In this document: piece after piece, positions 1 to 12,404 of the stretch
Layout of the letters: every line of letters begins with the position of its first letter
Numbering within the stretch: position 1 is the first letter of the stretch
Assembly (NCBI GenBank): GCA_028023455.1
Contig: JAQFVV010006238.1
Coordinates: forward strand, 4,598,572-4,662,571
DNA length: 64,000 nucleotides
Origin: Epiperipatus broadwayi
Taxonomy: Eukaryota > Onychophora > Udeonychophora > Euonychophora > Peripatidae
Direction of reading: 5' to 3'
Made by a program: the position numbers and the translations under genes
The notes under the pieces: generated by a model
Database searches by the model: none
What the model saw: the letters and a program-made list of their open reading frames with translations, nothing else
What the model was told of the DNA's origin: nothing

Positions 1-1899
1 CTAGTGCTTGTTAAGAGCTATTGGCATGCTCATTATATAACATTTTTAATACAAGCTTATTAAATTAAGTCACATGATATATGAATTTATTTTCTCGGAA
101 TATATATGTATATAGTATTTAGCAATAAGTTCTTTATTCTTTTATTAGACGTGATGATTATTATATTAGGGATATTGCTTGTACTCACAGAAACCTTCAT
201 ATTTTTGTTTTTGTTTTTTCTTGTATGATAAGTTGACAATATTTAAAAATTTACGATGATGGTATTTATTTTGTAATTGTATGTTAATCTATTTACATCT
301 TCTACTTGAAGTTATTAAATGTTTTTCTAAAAATTCAAACTTTATTTTTAATTTTTTAACTAAGTGTTAGGTATAATAATCATGTTAATATCTAATACAA
401 TGTAACAAGTAATGTTATTTTTCTCTGTTCTGTCAAAGGTTTTTGGGTTAACCAGTTACTACTTGCATGTGAATTCATCTAGATTCATGAATATCTTATG
501 GTAATGCTTTAACTAATCATCTATTCTATCAGAGACCACAGTCAATAGAATTTTTATATATTTATTTATGGAGAGCCTCTTGATTTCTCCATTTTTTTTT
601 TTTTAAAGGAAAGGTTCATGAATGTTTTTCGAACATTATCAATTGTTATAATGGATTATTTCCATTTTCATGTGGACTGATTTTTTTTTCTTTTTACTTT
701 TCTATTAAATAGATATCAAAAAAGAAAACAATGAAAAAGAAATAACAATAGATTGTGAATTGTATTAGTGATGTCAAATAAAATGAAGAAAATTTGTTAT
801 TGTTATAATATCAAAACAATTCTTTAAAAACATATCTCATTGCAAGGAATTTGATCCTCTATTAAACCTACATCTGAAATTCTGCAAAACACGATTTTTA
901 TTTATGAATATAAATATATGTGTAGGACCATCAATGGAATGATATATCTTCTAAAAATATGAAAAACAATAATTAGACAGGAAAAGATTTGTGTCTAATA
1001 TAGTGCACTATGCATGTATCTATGAATTTAATTATTTTGGAAAAGACAATATCAGAGGAAAGAAGAAAAAAAGAAAATTTAAACAACTGCTCTTATGAAA
1101 TTGACAAATAGCTCTATATTCATCTGAATGTGGTAATGCTTAGTTTTTGAAAGCCACTCATTAAACTTCCCTTTAAAATAATATAATAAGGAAATCAAGA
1201 GGACCCTATAGAAAAGTATATAAAGTTTCTACTGATTGTCATCTTTGACAGCATAGCTTTCTTTGTTAGAACACTGCTTTAAATTTGTATTTATAAATCT
1301 GAAGGTCACTATTTCAATTGTTATGCTAATTAACTCTGCTCTTGTCAATATCATCTGGAAAAAAGAGAAGGATATAACACATTGTGCTCCAATGTATTTT
1401 GAAATTTGAAAATTTTTAATTTTTTACAAAATGCTTGAATGACATTGTGAAAGATATGTCAAAGAAGTAATGTTTTTTTACTTTTTTGACTAATTTTTAC
1501 ATTATGATAAATCACAAAATATATTAGTCCCTGAATTAAATCGACTGCAAGTGTTTAGATATCTTGCATTAAAGCATTGCATACAGTATTTATGACACAT
1601 TATAAATAAATTAAAATTAAAATGCCACCAATGTTATTTATTAACCTTGAACTCTAATTATTCAAACATTTAGTTGTTGCAATAGTAAAATTTAATTCAA
1701 TTTCAGAAATTATGTATTTTATTTGAGTTAATAAAAATAAAATATAATTGAAGTTTTAATAAACGGTAGTGTCGCAGGCTTCTTGGTGGTTCTGCAGCAT
1801 CACCTGGTGGCCACAGTACACATCACTGAACACTGCCTAATAATTTTATGTTTGTATGCACTTTATTTATGTAAATTTATTTAGCATTATATACAATTT
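1..1899. other. AT-rich intergenic, nothing recognised
   Basis: No ORF with a recognisable domain, no clear inverted or tandem repeat and no RNA gene was seen. A slightly GC-richer patch at about 1770-1840 has no identifiable family. Confidence 0.5.
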
Positions 1900-1904
1900 G
1901 CATT

Positions 1905-2175
1905 GCTTGGTTTGGCACAGTCAGTAGAGCTTTCGATTTAGAATCGAAAGTTTAGGATCGATTCTCGTGCAAAGTATATATAATAATTTTATGTTTGTGC
2001 ACACTTTATTTACGTAAACTTATTAGCATTATATAGATTTTATGCCATTTGGTTTGGCGTAGTTCCGACTTGAAATGTGTATATAGATTTTGTGCCGCTT
2101 GGTTTGGTGCAGTTCCGACTTGAAATGCGGAGGTCATATGATCGATTCCAAGACTCGCAGTTTCTCTCAAATTTT
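1905..2175 (+). repeat. tRNA-like (SINE-type) repeat with direct duplications
   Basis: At 1912-1975 there is a tRNA-like stretch: a box-A-like GGCACAGTCAGTAGAGC, a perfect 5-bp anticodon-type stem with a 7-nt loop (TTCGA/TCGAA), and a box-B-like GGATCGATTCT. The T stem does not pair well, so it is not a working tRNA. Downstream, a unit of about 50 bp beginning ATATAGATTTTRTGCC is repeated directly at about 2031-2081 and 2082-2133, and the second copy runs into another box-B-like GATCGATTCC. It is best read as a decayed tRNA-derived SINE cluster. The family is unknown. Confidence 0.4.
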
Positions 2176-3216
2176 TTATGAATTTCCTAGCATTAAAGCT
2201 GCAGCCTTTTTTTAAAATAGATATGTATATTTTTATTTTATTGATTGTTAATTTTTTTAATTTATTGCATTTTAAGAATAAGTAAATAATAAATCAAATG
2301 ATATATTGATCTGTAATTTATAAGACATTTTTGGACACCAGAAGTAATAGAGATGGAGCTACAATCGATGACTCTTGAGCTCCAGTATCAGCTACTTTAT
2401 TCCTGAACTAAATGATGCATTGCTTAGGAGTTTGTAAGGTATTCAAATACTGGACATGACAGAGCTGAAGTTGTGATCCATTAAAATTTGTGCCCAGATG
2501 TCTACTACTCCACCTCTGTACTAAACCATACAAGACAAAGTAATCATATAGTTTTATCACTTAGATAACATATTATCATATAAATGTCAGTTTTGAAGTT
2601 TTATCAGTGGAAAATTCCATAATATTAAAATTGTAATTCAGATAAGAAGTATATACAGTAACAAATGACTATATAGTCTAAATGGTTTAATGATAGCTAT
2701 TAAATTGATTGAATTTAAATAATTTATTTATATGTATATAAATGTAACAAAACTATTGCATATGTATGTATAAATACATATTTATGTATCATATGCATAT
2801 GAATATATATATTGCTTTAAAAAGTTAAAAGTAACACTACCTTTTTTTTAAAAAGTTTAAATATTCCAGTAATTATGTAATTGGATAATGTTCGCTCCTT
2901 TGTTTATAACATTATTGCAGTTAGCAATGTACCAAACCTTTTTTATACATCAACCTTTTTTATTTATCACTCCCATTTAAAGGGTTTTTAGTCCCAAAAA
3001 ATATATAATCATCTCCACGATATTTAAAAAAAAAAAACTTTATATTTATTCTCTTTATTCAATGGGATCCTTATGTAATTAAGATAGAAGCAAAAAATTA
3101 TTTGTGTTGTATTTTTTGCCCCCAAAATTTAAATTTTGTCCCACGATTTTATCCCCATTGAGAATCCATGCTCAACACAAGTAAGTGTATATTTGATTCA
3201 CTAAAGAGATATGTCA
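2176..3216. other. AT-rich intergenic, nothing recognised
   Basis: No supportable gene or repeat was seen. Short simple-sequence patches only. Confidence 0.5.
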
Positions 3217-3309
3217 AGCATTGGTGGTTGAGATGTCAGTGACAGCTGCTTTACAAGCAATTGTCATGGGTTAGCAGCTTTGCTTCCTGGATGATGCTAT
3301 GACACATGA
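3217..3309 (+). mobile_element. Short tRNA-derived SINE (family S1), diverged copy
   Basis: This matches the other S1 copies in the window (7480, 11170, 26489, 28396, 49197). It begins GCATTGGTGGTTGAGATGTC (box-A region), has a degenerate box B near the middle, and ends GATGCTATGACACATGAGAA. It is in + orientation and diverged, and the target-site duplication is not convincing. The near-identical terminal GATGCTATGACAC in all copies defines the family. Confidence 0.7.
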
Positions 3310-4040
3310 GAATAAAGGATTTAAGATTTGTTTTTGTGCTGTTTAAACAATCTCATTTTTATGTTATAATTTTTTACTTATAAAAAACAACTAGTATAAA
3401 AATAATGCTTTTTTTGTGACTCTTATTTAGAACCATCTAACTAAGCATCACTAATTAATGGGTACCTGATACTAGTGTTAATAAAATCTTCAGACTAGCA
3501 TTTAGCTATTTGCCTTCATGTAAATGGAGCATTGGTTTAAACATTTTCAGCCAGCAATCATATTTATATTGTTAAGATGACATGAAAATTTAAAACATTC
3601 TTGGTTCAAACCATAGACTCCTTTGAATTTTTCAAGTCACTAGCTTAATAAAGTAATAGAGTTAATCTTATACTGAGTACTGTTGGGGGGGGGGGCTACC
3701 CCTTGCCCCTCTCCATGAAGGCTGCATCTTATTACAACAAATAGTGCATTGGCAATCCTTTACAAACCCAATCTAATTTTTGGTCTATATCTTTGGCATA
3801 AGAGTAGTCAATTTATTGAACATTTTTGGATGATTAGATTGATTGATTATGTCTACCAAGCAAAAAATTCTATTGTTTCCGATATGAAAAATTTTACTTA
3901 AATCAAACGCCTTATGACAAACAGGTGAGTTAATCTCTATGATATGATCCTGCTAAGGAAATATGTTGTCAGGTTTTTCTCATTAACAAAGACCAATAAT
4001 CAGAATTAGTCAGTAAAATAGTCTTTTCTCTTTACATCTG
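3310..4040. other. AT-rich intergenic with an 11-nt G run
   Basis: No gene was recognised. A homopolymer of G sits at 3685-3695, which is unusual in such AT-rich DNA. Confidence 0.45.
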
Positions 4041-4336
4041 CTATATAGTGTAAGCTTGGATATTCAGTAGATACTAGTAGTTATTAATAAATTATAATCC
4101 AGTTCTGCCTTATTCATATCCTGGACTAGTTTGGGATCTGGGGCATTTGGACTTTTTTATCTGGTGCAACTTTCCTCCTGCATTCCAAGTGCAGTGAGTC
4201 CAATCCAAACCTCACTGGTGAAAGTAATAAGCTAAAAAAATTGTTTGGGCATGGGTGGAACAGCATGATAAGGATCTGTTAAGCACTTCCATCTGGTATC
4301 TACTGATTACTCAAGCTTACACATGGTAGTATAGCT
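4041..4336. repeat. Decayed FB1-type foldback element
   Basis: Both ends carry the same sequence in opposite orientation: 4041-4094 is roughly the reverse complement of 4272-4336, with the shared core ATCTACTGA...CAAGCTTACAC. The internal part near 4200-4240 resembles the FB1 element at 43749-44088 (CTCACTGGTGAAAGT...AAGCTA against CTCACTGATGAAAGC...AAGCTA). It is an old copy and the boundaries are approximate. Confidence 0.45.
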
Positions 4337-7300
4337 ACAAAAAAAGAAATAGGTTTTATATTTAAAAATATTGTATAGCAGAGAGCTTATGATGTTTTTG
4401 TTGGTAAATTAGTAAATAAGCATTTACCTGTTTCTAATGAGAAAATAAAACCAAGATTTGAAAACTGCCTAAATTTTCACCAGCTAACAATTGACAAGCT
4501 TAGTGAGTGTTATCTTCTTTCCCATTGTTTGACTAGGAAATGCTGTTAGAAAAGCCGTTATTCTAAAATTGTCTATTTAAAGTATGCTTACCTTTACCTT
4601 AGCTTATGAGTTCAACAAACAGTCTGAAATATATGATCTAGCAGTGAAAGATGGAAATTGCATCGTAATTTACTTTTGTTTTATTATGAGCACCTAATCA
4701 CTCATCTAATTAACTCATTTTGATTTTATTTGATGATGTCTGTTTTATATGAATATCTTTCCTTTCTTCCTTTTTACAGTTTTTATTTTGAATTTTTTTT
4801 ATTCTTTTAGTCTAATGTATTAACCATTTCCTTAAAATATTTTTTAAATTTATTGTATTATGTTTAATTTTTATTGGTTTGAAAATTGCGTTCATAAAAA
4901 GCCTAAATACTATTATATACACAAGTTGTAGTAAAGCAGAAGAAATCCCTAAGTGAATTGAATGTGTCTAAATATAATAAGTGTTGATAAACGTATTAAA
5001 ATACTATTAAATATCTAATAAAATTACATAAAAAGTTTTTAGTCTTTTATTAAACTATGGCACGCGCATATTTTTTTATTAGATATTACATTACCACGGA
5101 TAATATATTCTTAATGTGTCTGGCTATTAGTTTTTGAAGTTCTATTTAAACAGCGAGAGAATATTATTGAGTTATAAATTCGTTTGGAAAACTTTGTTAC
5201 AGGATTTGAAATGCATTTGCTAGTCTATTCAGGTCAATAAAATGAAAAAGAAAAAAAATCAATTTTCTGCATGTGTTCTTTTTTTAAGGTTAATTTTTAA
5301 AAGAACAAAAAATGTTTTTTTATTTTTTAGATAGAGCCTATTTTAATATTTCGGAGATAAGTCTGAGAAGATATCAGTATCATAATTTATGCTTGGTTGC
5401 ACATCAAATCAGTCCGACATTAATGTTGATAAAAAAGTAATTATTTTTGGTGTTTGCAGTATTTTGTTGTTTTTATGTGATATATTGACGAATCCCAAAA
5501 CTAAATAAGTCTCTGTTGAAAGTTCAACCTGATGCTTTTAATGCTCGAACATAGCATGGCCATCTTAACTTCTAGTTAGTCAATTATTATATTGTATTTT
5601 ATGAGCTTTGTCAAATACTTTTTTAAAAAGAAAGATTTTATTATGTAGCGTATCCATCTATATACCCTTAATATGAACTGATTACAATTTTAAAACCTTA
5701 TAAGTAGTTGAGGAATTTTTAAGGGACTATGTTTATATGGTAATTAAATTATGGTATTGCATATAATTATTAATCACACTATTGTGGGTGGTTGTATCAA
5801 TGTCCAACTCTGTAAGCCATGAATGATTCTCATATAATCTAGATAATGAAACTGTGAAAGAAAACTTTAAAAACTTTCAGTAACTGGCAGTTGTTAAGGA
5901 AATGGTGATTATGTGGTGTTAACTGAGGTTGTACTGTTTTCTGGGGAGGATACCAGAAAAACTGCTGATAACTATTTCTACCATCTACCTTAATCATTGT
6001 ATAAATTTGTAGACTTTGTTGCTAATGTCATTATATATTTGTTTGATAAACAACAACTTATTTGTTGAAACACATTACAATCCTTGTAGAAATAAAATTA
6101 TTATTAGCTTTCTTCATAATTAAGTTTTTATCCTATATCCTCTTAATGTGGTATCATTATTCTTAAAGCTCAGGACTTTTATTCAGAAATTTTTGTAGTC
6201 CAATTACCAAGAGAATAACATTTGTCTCAGTTCATATGAATATGTTATGATGTGCCGGTACAGTTCTGGATAATTGTGACGGGACATTTATCATGTATTT
6301 GTTTTGGCTTTATGCTGACAACAATTATTTCAGGGGGAAATTATGGTATGAATTGTAGTGAATTTTATTGCTGAGTGTGAAGCATATTGGATTGGTGCAG
6401 TACAATTGTAAAGATTAAGTTGGGATTTGTGTTAAATAGAATGTATTATTATCATCATCTTTAATAGCTACTTATACATGAATATCAGATAAAAATAAAA
6501 TAAAAATTTTAAAGTGACTTGTGAAGATACTGCAAATTACTATTGATAAAAATACATCCACAAAAACCAAGTGTCCCTTTAGTCTTATCATCTGTAATTT
6601 TTAAAAGATTACATCATCATATTTTATTGTAGCTTTTCATTATATGTTATCCTCAACTATGTATTTCCAATAAAGTAATTAATACTGTATTTTTTAAAGC
6701 TACTGTGAGATAAATCATTACTGTGGGAAGGGGAAAATATTTGTTACTATTTATTTGCTTGACATATTCATTTAACAAACGTGTGTTCTAAATAGTGGAT
6801 TCAATAACATCATATTGTTAAATCTTATGCTATTGCAATCATATTTTTTTTAGAATCTTATGGAACATCTCTTTTTTTATAATCTTTTTGTAACATTTAT
6901 ATGGTGAGAAGTTTTATTTCAACACAGTTGAATGTATAATAAAAAATCACAAATTTGTTTTGCTTAGGAGGTCATATGATGATTTGGAAACAAAAATAGC
7001 AAGTTGAATTGCATCTCAAAATGTTTAGTTCTCGAATCCATGACTCCGCTACTGAATTAAACAGCTCAGGCTATATATGTGTGTGTTTAAAAAGTGTAAA
7101 CACATCTAATGTATTTCACATAAGATGACTAAATTGCTTAGTCATGACTGTATAACTCTATACATTGCACAAGGTCGGTGTAGTGAAAGTTATCAAAACT
7201 GTCAATATGAGGAAGGAAACACGGGTGTTGATGTCTTTATTACACTGAACACATATCTTTAATTAAAAATTAAAGAGTATATTTGGGCTAAAGATAATAT

Positions 7301-7479
7301 CTACTTTAATGAATGATCAAGTGATAATAATTATTATAATGCTGTAAAGTTGTTTGTGGCAAATTTGTGAATACAGAAACTGCTATCTATAAAATCTTAA
7401 ACAAATTATGAAAATATCTGTATGAGATTGTGATCTGGGTCAACTAAAGAATGCTGTTTTTTTTATTTAGTTTTTTTTA
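4337..7479. other. AT-rich intergenic, nothing recognised
   Basis: About 3 kb with no ORF showing a domain and no strong repeat. No splice-linked exon series could be supported. Confidence 0.5.
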
Positions 7480-7558
7480 TATGTCAAAGCATTGACCGGA
7501 AAGTGAACCTGGGCCAGCTGCTTGGAAGGCAGTTATGCTAACCGCTGGGCTACCAATG
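7480..7558 (-). mobile_element. SINE S1, minus strand, diverged
   Basis: The reverse complement reads as an S1 copy: box-A-like start next to AGCATTGGTAG, and end GTCAATGCTTTGACAT. A short direct repeat AATGCTGTTT flanks it (about 7450 and 7554), consistent with a target-site duplication. Confidence 0.6.
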
Positions 7559-7875
7559 CTGTTTCAGCATGAAATTTATATCTTGGAGATCAGTTATTTT
7601 TTCACATCTTTGATCATATGTTTCAGAAAATTGTAATGAAATAGAAGTTTGAAATATATATGTGAAGTTAAAGGTTTACCTAAAAAAAGTATATAAGTTA
7701 AAATTTCAATTTGAGCTATGTATGCTTTATTCTCTTGAAAAAAATTAACTGGAGTTTCAAAAATGCATCCAGAGCAAGAAAAATTGGTTGATCTTAGGGA
7801 TGATGAATGGTTGTGATATGATTGAGTTGAGGTGAAATATGGACTGAGATGAGAATAAAATATGAAAATAAATAT

Positions 7876-8070
7876 TATCAAAAATGGAAATTAGTGAAGT
7901 CCATTGTGCGGTGTTTTTTTCCCACATAAATTATAATAAATAATAAAAATATAGTTAACAGCTATATAAATAAATATATTTCAATAATTATGCACAAAAA
8001 ATCTTTTTCAGAATATGATTTTATGTCCTTTTCAGAGTTAAACATCTATTTTAACATTATTGCATTAAAA
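7876..8070 (-). mobile_element. Penelope-like element terminal (pLTR) fragment
   Basis: The sequence from TCAAAAATGGAAATTAGTGA through CTTTTTCAGAATATGATTTT and CATCTATTTTAACATTATTG follows, in the same order, the left end of the Penelope-like element at 35329-35530. It is a solitary, diverged end fragment with no coding part. Confidence 0.65.
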
Positions 8071-8096
8071 ACTTTGTATCTATAATTATCATTGAA

Positions 8097-8362
8097 AAAA
8101 TTAAGAGACTGAAGTGAAGTTAGGGTGGAAATATTGCTAGAAAAGATGATAATTGATGGGCAGTAGAAATTTTAAATGGATTCCAAAAAAATTGTAAGAC
8201 CTAAATAGAGACCACATGTGAGATGGATAGATGAAATAAGGAAGTGTGCTGTGAAGATGTGGAGAAGAGACCTAGGGATCAGAAAAGATGGATTGAACTT
8301 CTTAGAGAATTTCATCCTGCAGTAGATTTATAGAGGTTGAAAATGATAATGATGTTGATTAA
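8097..8362 (+). mobile_element. RTE retrotransposon 3' end, 5'-truncated
   Basis: This corresponds to the last 90 or so codons of the RTE element at 44402-47703, in + orientation. Recognisable pieces are the region encoding IARRDDN, the CACATGTGAGATGGATAG stretch encoding the HVRWMDE motif, and the CTTCATCCTGCAGTAGATTT end, followed by an ATGATAATGATG tail. In-frame stops make it non-coding. RTE elements characteristically end in a short microsatellite-like tail, which is seen here. Confidence 0.75.
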
Positions 8363-8633
8363 TATATATGTATATAACTATTATATATGATATTTTTATT
8401 TAATTTATATAAAACATAGCACATTTGAATTTTATATTTTACTTTTCAAGTTAATATATGGGTAACGATTGAAATTATATTGTCACAAAGTTTTCATTAC
8501 TATACATGAAATAGTTCCTTGTCATCTGGTTTGTTTTTGTGCTGGCAAGCATAATTAATTAACTGAATGATATGTATTTATATATAGCAAATGATCAGAA
8601 TAATGAGACGTTGGTATATATTGGAATAATAGC

Positions 8634-9477
8634 TATCAGATTATCAAAACAGGCAAAACTCTCTATACATATTGCCACTCAGTGCAAGCCAGAGTAATCA
8701 ATGGATGCCAGGAGGCTTGTGCATAAAATCCCTATCTAGTGCCTACTCATCCAATATCACCAGACTAGTTTCTGGCTTATGGCCTTTGTCAGTGAGAAGC
8801 CTTGGATCGGAGAGCACTGCACCTAGATCTTAGGATCTAATGCAACCCTCTAGCAGCCACTTTTCATCTCTACTTAACTACAAAACTATGAGTCTTAAAT
8901 TGAAAACACTATAATATTATCAATCCAAGCTCAATAGCTTATATAGTCATATAGGTCTGAACTCACTTCAGTACCTATACATTTTGATGACTTTGGTTAT
9001 TTAATAACCATATTCACCACTATCTTATTAGGCAGGATTGGTTTTAAGCCAATAAACATCAATAAACCAATCCTGCCTAATAGGATAGTGGTGACTACCA
9101 AAATGTATAGGTACTGAACTGAGTTTAGAACTATATGACTATATAAGCTAATGATCTTGGATTGATAATATTATAGTGTTTTCACTTTAAGATGCATAGT
9201 TTTGTAGTTAAGTAGACATAAAAGGTGGCTGCTGGAGGGTTGCATTAGATCCTAAGATCTAGGTGAAGTGCTCTCAGATCCAAGGCTCCTCACTGATAAA
9301 GGTCAAAAGCCAGACACTAGTCTGGGGATATTGGCTGAGTAGGCACTAAATGGGGATTTTATGTACAAGTCGTCTGGAATCCATTGATTACTCTGGCTTG
9401 CACTGAGTGGCAACACGTATAGAGAGTTTTGCCTGTTTTAATAACAGTTATGCACAAGCATGGTTATCAGATTATCA
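8634..9477. mobile_element. FB1 palindromic element with 13-bp target duplication
   Basis: Two arms of about 390 bp each, left from 8651 and right ending near 9436, are inverted copies of one another and meet at about 9030-9060. Outer ends are AGGCAAAACTCTCTATACAT and its near-complement ending GAGAGTTTTGCCT. The duplication TATCAGATTATCA lies at 8634-8646 and again at 9465-9477. The right copy is separated from the arm by a tail of about 28 bp containing AACAGTTATGCACAAGCAT. A similar tail (AACAGCTTGTGTAAGCAT) follows the FB1 copy at 43749. No protein is encoded. The tail and the length of the duplication argue for retrotransposition over a terminal-inverted-repeat transposon. Confidence 0.75.
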
Positions 9478-9479
9478 TT

Positions 9480-10080
9480 AGATGTAAATATAAGAAATAA
9501 AATTAATGGGTTTAACAGAGGTATACTATAAAACCTTAGGATAATCATTATTAAGCCAATGCATATTATGAGGCATACTTTTATAAGAACTAGTATGACT
9601 AATCTGCCTGCACATAAATGATAAAATAAAACTTTAACAAATGTCAAAAAATCTTCAATCATTATATCATTGTTGATAATATATTATCAGTACTTTGGGT
9701 TATATGGTGCCATGAGTGTTTTGATCATAAATAAACTAATTATCATTTGTGTGAAACATATAACAAAGTTTGGGGGTTTTAAAGGAAATCTTTCATCTTT
9801 ATCAACATCTACCTAATTCTATGTCCACAAACATAAGCCACGAATGCTATTATCTACAAATCTAACTTTTTGAATCACACAAAACTCAGAATTTTAGATG
9901 AACAAGAATAAAGACATATAAACTTTAATCTAGTATTAAATAATCAATTAATAATAATATAATTAAAAATGAATGACTTAAGGTGTAAAAAATATTTTTA
10001 ATCAAACCACTATAACATCACTTGAGCACCATTTCTTATGCTTACAGAATTTGATGAACACAGTAGCAATTATCTTTATA
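9480..10080. other. AT-rich intergenic, nothing recognised
   Basis: No feature beyond chance ORFs was seen. Confidence 0.45.
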
Positions 10081-10520
10081 CAGCACTGCCAACTGCTGTA
10101 AGCCATATTAATCAGTGGATGCTAGAAGGTTAGTGCATCAAAATTCCTATATAGGGTCCACTTATCTGATATCTGCAGACTAGTTTTTTTGCTTATGAGT
10201 TTTATCATTGAGGAGTCTTGCATATGAGAGCACTGCATCTAGAACTTTGGATTTAATGCACCACTCCAGCAACCATGTTTTACCTTTTTAGTTAACTACA
10301 CAGTTATGAGCCCAAACTGATGACACAAAAATGGTTTCAATCCAAGCTGATATGTCTGAATAATCATGACCTGAAGCTGGTTCAGTATCCATAGATTTTT
10401 AAATATAAGTAATTAGTTTGGTAATATTCAATGAGTAAGCACTGGATAAATATTTTGTTTCAATAGTCTTCTGGCAACCATTGATCACTATAGCTTACAA
10501 TAGATGACAATATTATAAGG
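10080..10520. repeat. Decayed FB1 palindrome
   Basis: The left part (10087-10340) follows the FB1 left arm at 8665-8935, for example AATCAGTGGATGCTAGAAGG then GAGAGCACTGCATCTAGA. The right end (10430-10520) follows the FB1 right arm (TGAGTAAGCACTGGATAAAT, then ACCATTGATCACTATAGCTT). It is an old, eroded copy. Confidence 0.55.
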
Positions 10521-10659
10521 AGAAGGTTGCTACTGTACTAATTAATTGTATAAGTGTAAGAGATGATGTTCATGTAATATTATTGTTGTTTAATATCAAT
10601 TCTAACCAAAGGATGTTGTGACTAATTATTAAAAAACAAAGACATTAAAATATATAAAT

Positions 10660-10905
10660 ACTGAAGTGATTTCAGATCAGTATGAATATACCAGCAAATG
10701 AGTTTGGATTTAAAACATTATAGTTTTCAATTTGGGCTCATAGCTTTTAGTTAAGTAAAAAGGTAAAAGTGACTACTGGAAGGATGCATTTGCTGCAAAG
10801 ATCTAAGTGTAATGCTCTCAGATTCAATGCTTTCCACTGATGAAAGTCATAAGCTAGAAATTAGGCTGGAGATATTGAATGATATAGAGAAAATTGCTAC
10901 TGAGT
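10660..10905 (+). repeat. Decayed FB1 right-arm fragment
   Basis: This follows the right arm of the FB1 element at 9100-9330 in order, including AAAGATCTAAGTGTAATGCT, CTCAGATTCAATGC and CACTGATGAAAGTCATAAGC. It is a solitary arm, with no palindrome partner in this segment. Confidence 0.5.
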
Positions 10906-11169
10906 TAATTATTTTAGTATAAATAAATTACTTCTGACTTATTAAATATTTCTGTAATTAATAATTTCATAAAGACATAGTATAATAGTATTTAAATTGT
11001 ATTCATAAGGATACATAAACCATAAGAATCTTAACTATCTTATGACTTCAGCACAGTATAAGGATTTATTAAACACTATCATCTGGCATCTATTAATTAT
11101 TAAAACTTACATTATGTGGTAAGTTTGGTGAAAGAAAAAATCTTAACAGCCATAGGTATATATATATTT

Positions 11170-11263
11170 TCATGTGTCATAGCATCGGCTGGGAAGTGAA
11201 CCCGCCAACCCAGAACAACTGCCTACAAGGCAGCTGTGTCAAACTCTCGACCACCAACACTTG
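11170..11263 (-). mobile_element. SINE S1, minus strand
   Basis: The S1 family end GTGTCATAGCATCGGC is at 11174-11189, followed by the box-B region in reverse complement (GGGAAGTGAACCCGCCAACC) and the box-A end CTCTCGACCACCAACAC. Imperfect direct repeats with the core TTAGGTATAT or ATAGGTATAT flank it at about 11148 and 11268. Confidence 0.7.
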
Positions 11264-11440
11264 ACAACCTTAGGTATATTTTTCAGTTAATTACTGCATT
11301 TCTTCAAATTTAAGACACAGTAGGATTTTAAGCTCAGAAAATTGGAAAAAAAAAATAATGATTTTATTGAAAAATAAAAAAAAACATTTTTATTTACTTA
11401 AATGGGAACTATTATAAATACAATAAGCTCACCTAATTTA

Positions 11441-12392
11441 TTATGAATCTTCTTTCGATATATTTTCACGTTTAATATCTTCACTTTCAAAACTTGAATT
11501 CTCATCTTCACTACTGATATTACACCAGAGTACATCATCTTCAGTGCCATTTAAATTGTTATCAGTGCAACATCTTAAGAAATTTTTTGATAATTTCTTC
11601 AGGGATATCTTTCCCAAGACTGCAACACCCACTTATCTATTGTAGAAAATGAAATTCATTTAATTTACCTGTTGGTGTCAAAGGATGATCTTCTAGATTT
11701 AACCATGCTTCATAATATGTTCTCATTTTATCTGTAAAGGGTTTGTTAACACACTCATCAAGTGGTTGGAGTTGACAAGTCATAGCTGTTGGGCTTATTA
11801 GCAGACCCCAATCTTTTGTTTTACATTATGCTTAATGTTTTTGGATACCAGGAATGCATCCATTTCTAGCATGCTTTGTTTGTTTAAAAGAGTGTCAGGT
11901 CTCTTCTTTCATATTTCTTTAAACCAATCTTTTATCAATTCTGTTGTCATCCATGCATTCTTTTGTGCTCAAATTATAACACTCTTAGAAATATTTTCCT
12001 TTGGTACAATTTTTCTGTTTAAAATAAGTAATAAAAGATCATAAATTTGTTTCCATTGTATAGAAAGCTTTATAGTAATTCATGATTTTTCATATTCGGT
12101 ACTTAATTTATTTTTTTCCTAGATTGTTTACTGTATAATTTATTGACATATATATGTCTAACATCTGCATCAATTGTAGTATATTTTTCAAGGCCCCAAG
12201 AATGATTATCTGCAATAATGTTTTCTTCAAAGCTATCCAACAATGAACATTACTTTTGTTATTAGTAAATCTTTTACCAGCTGCATGATTTTTAATATAT
12301 TCTATACACAATATAATTTTTTTTATTTTTTTTTTATTTTTCATAATTAGTGAGTATGGACAATTAAAAAACCTCAAAATTGAAATTACCAT
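11441..12392 (-). pseudogene. pogo/Tigger-type transposase relic
   Basis: This is a broken DDE transposase on the minus strand. The N-terminal part (near 12230-12340) has HAAGKRFTNNKSNV...W, matching the CENP-B/Brinker-type helix-turn-helix DNA-binding region (AAxxF...SN/V..W) of Tigger transposases. Further down, 11850-11960 reads MTTELIKDWFKE then MLEMDAF, where the Asp corresponds to the second catalytic residue, and 11755-11790 reads QPLDECVNKPF, corresponding to the third catalytic Asp region. The C-terminus at 11441-11640 has DNNLNGTEDDVLW, the typical CxxxxLDGTEDDxLW ending. Several stops and frameshifts break it and a middle part is missing, so no activity is expected. Terminal inverted repeats were not identified. 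Confidence 0.75.
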
Positions 12393-12404
12393 GTGATTCT
12401 ACAC

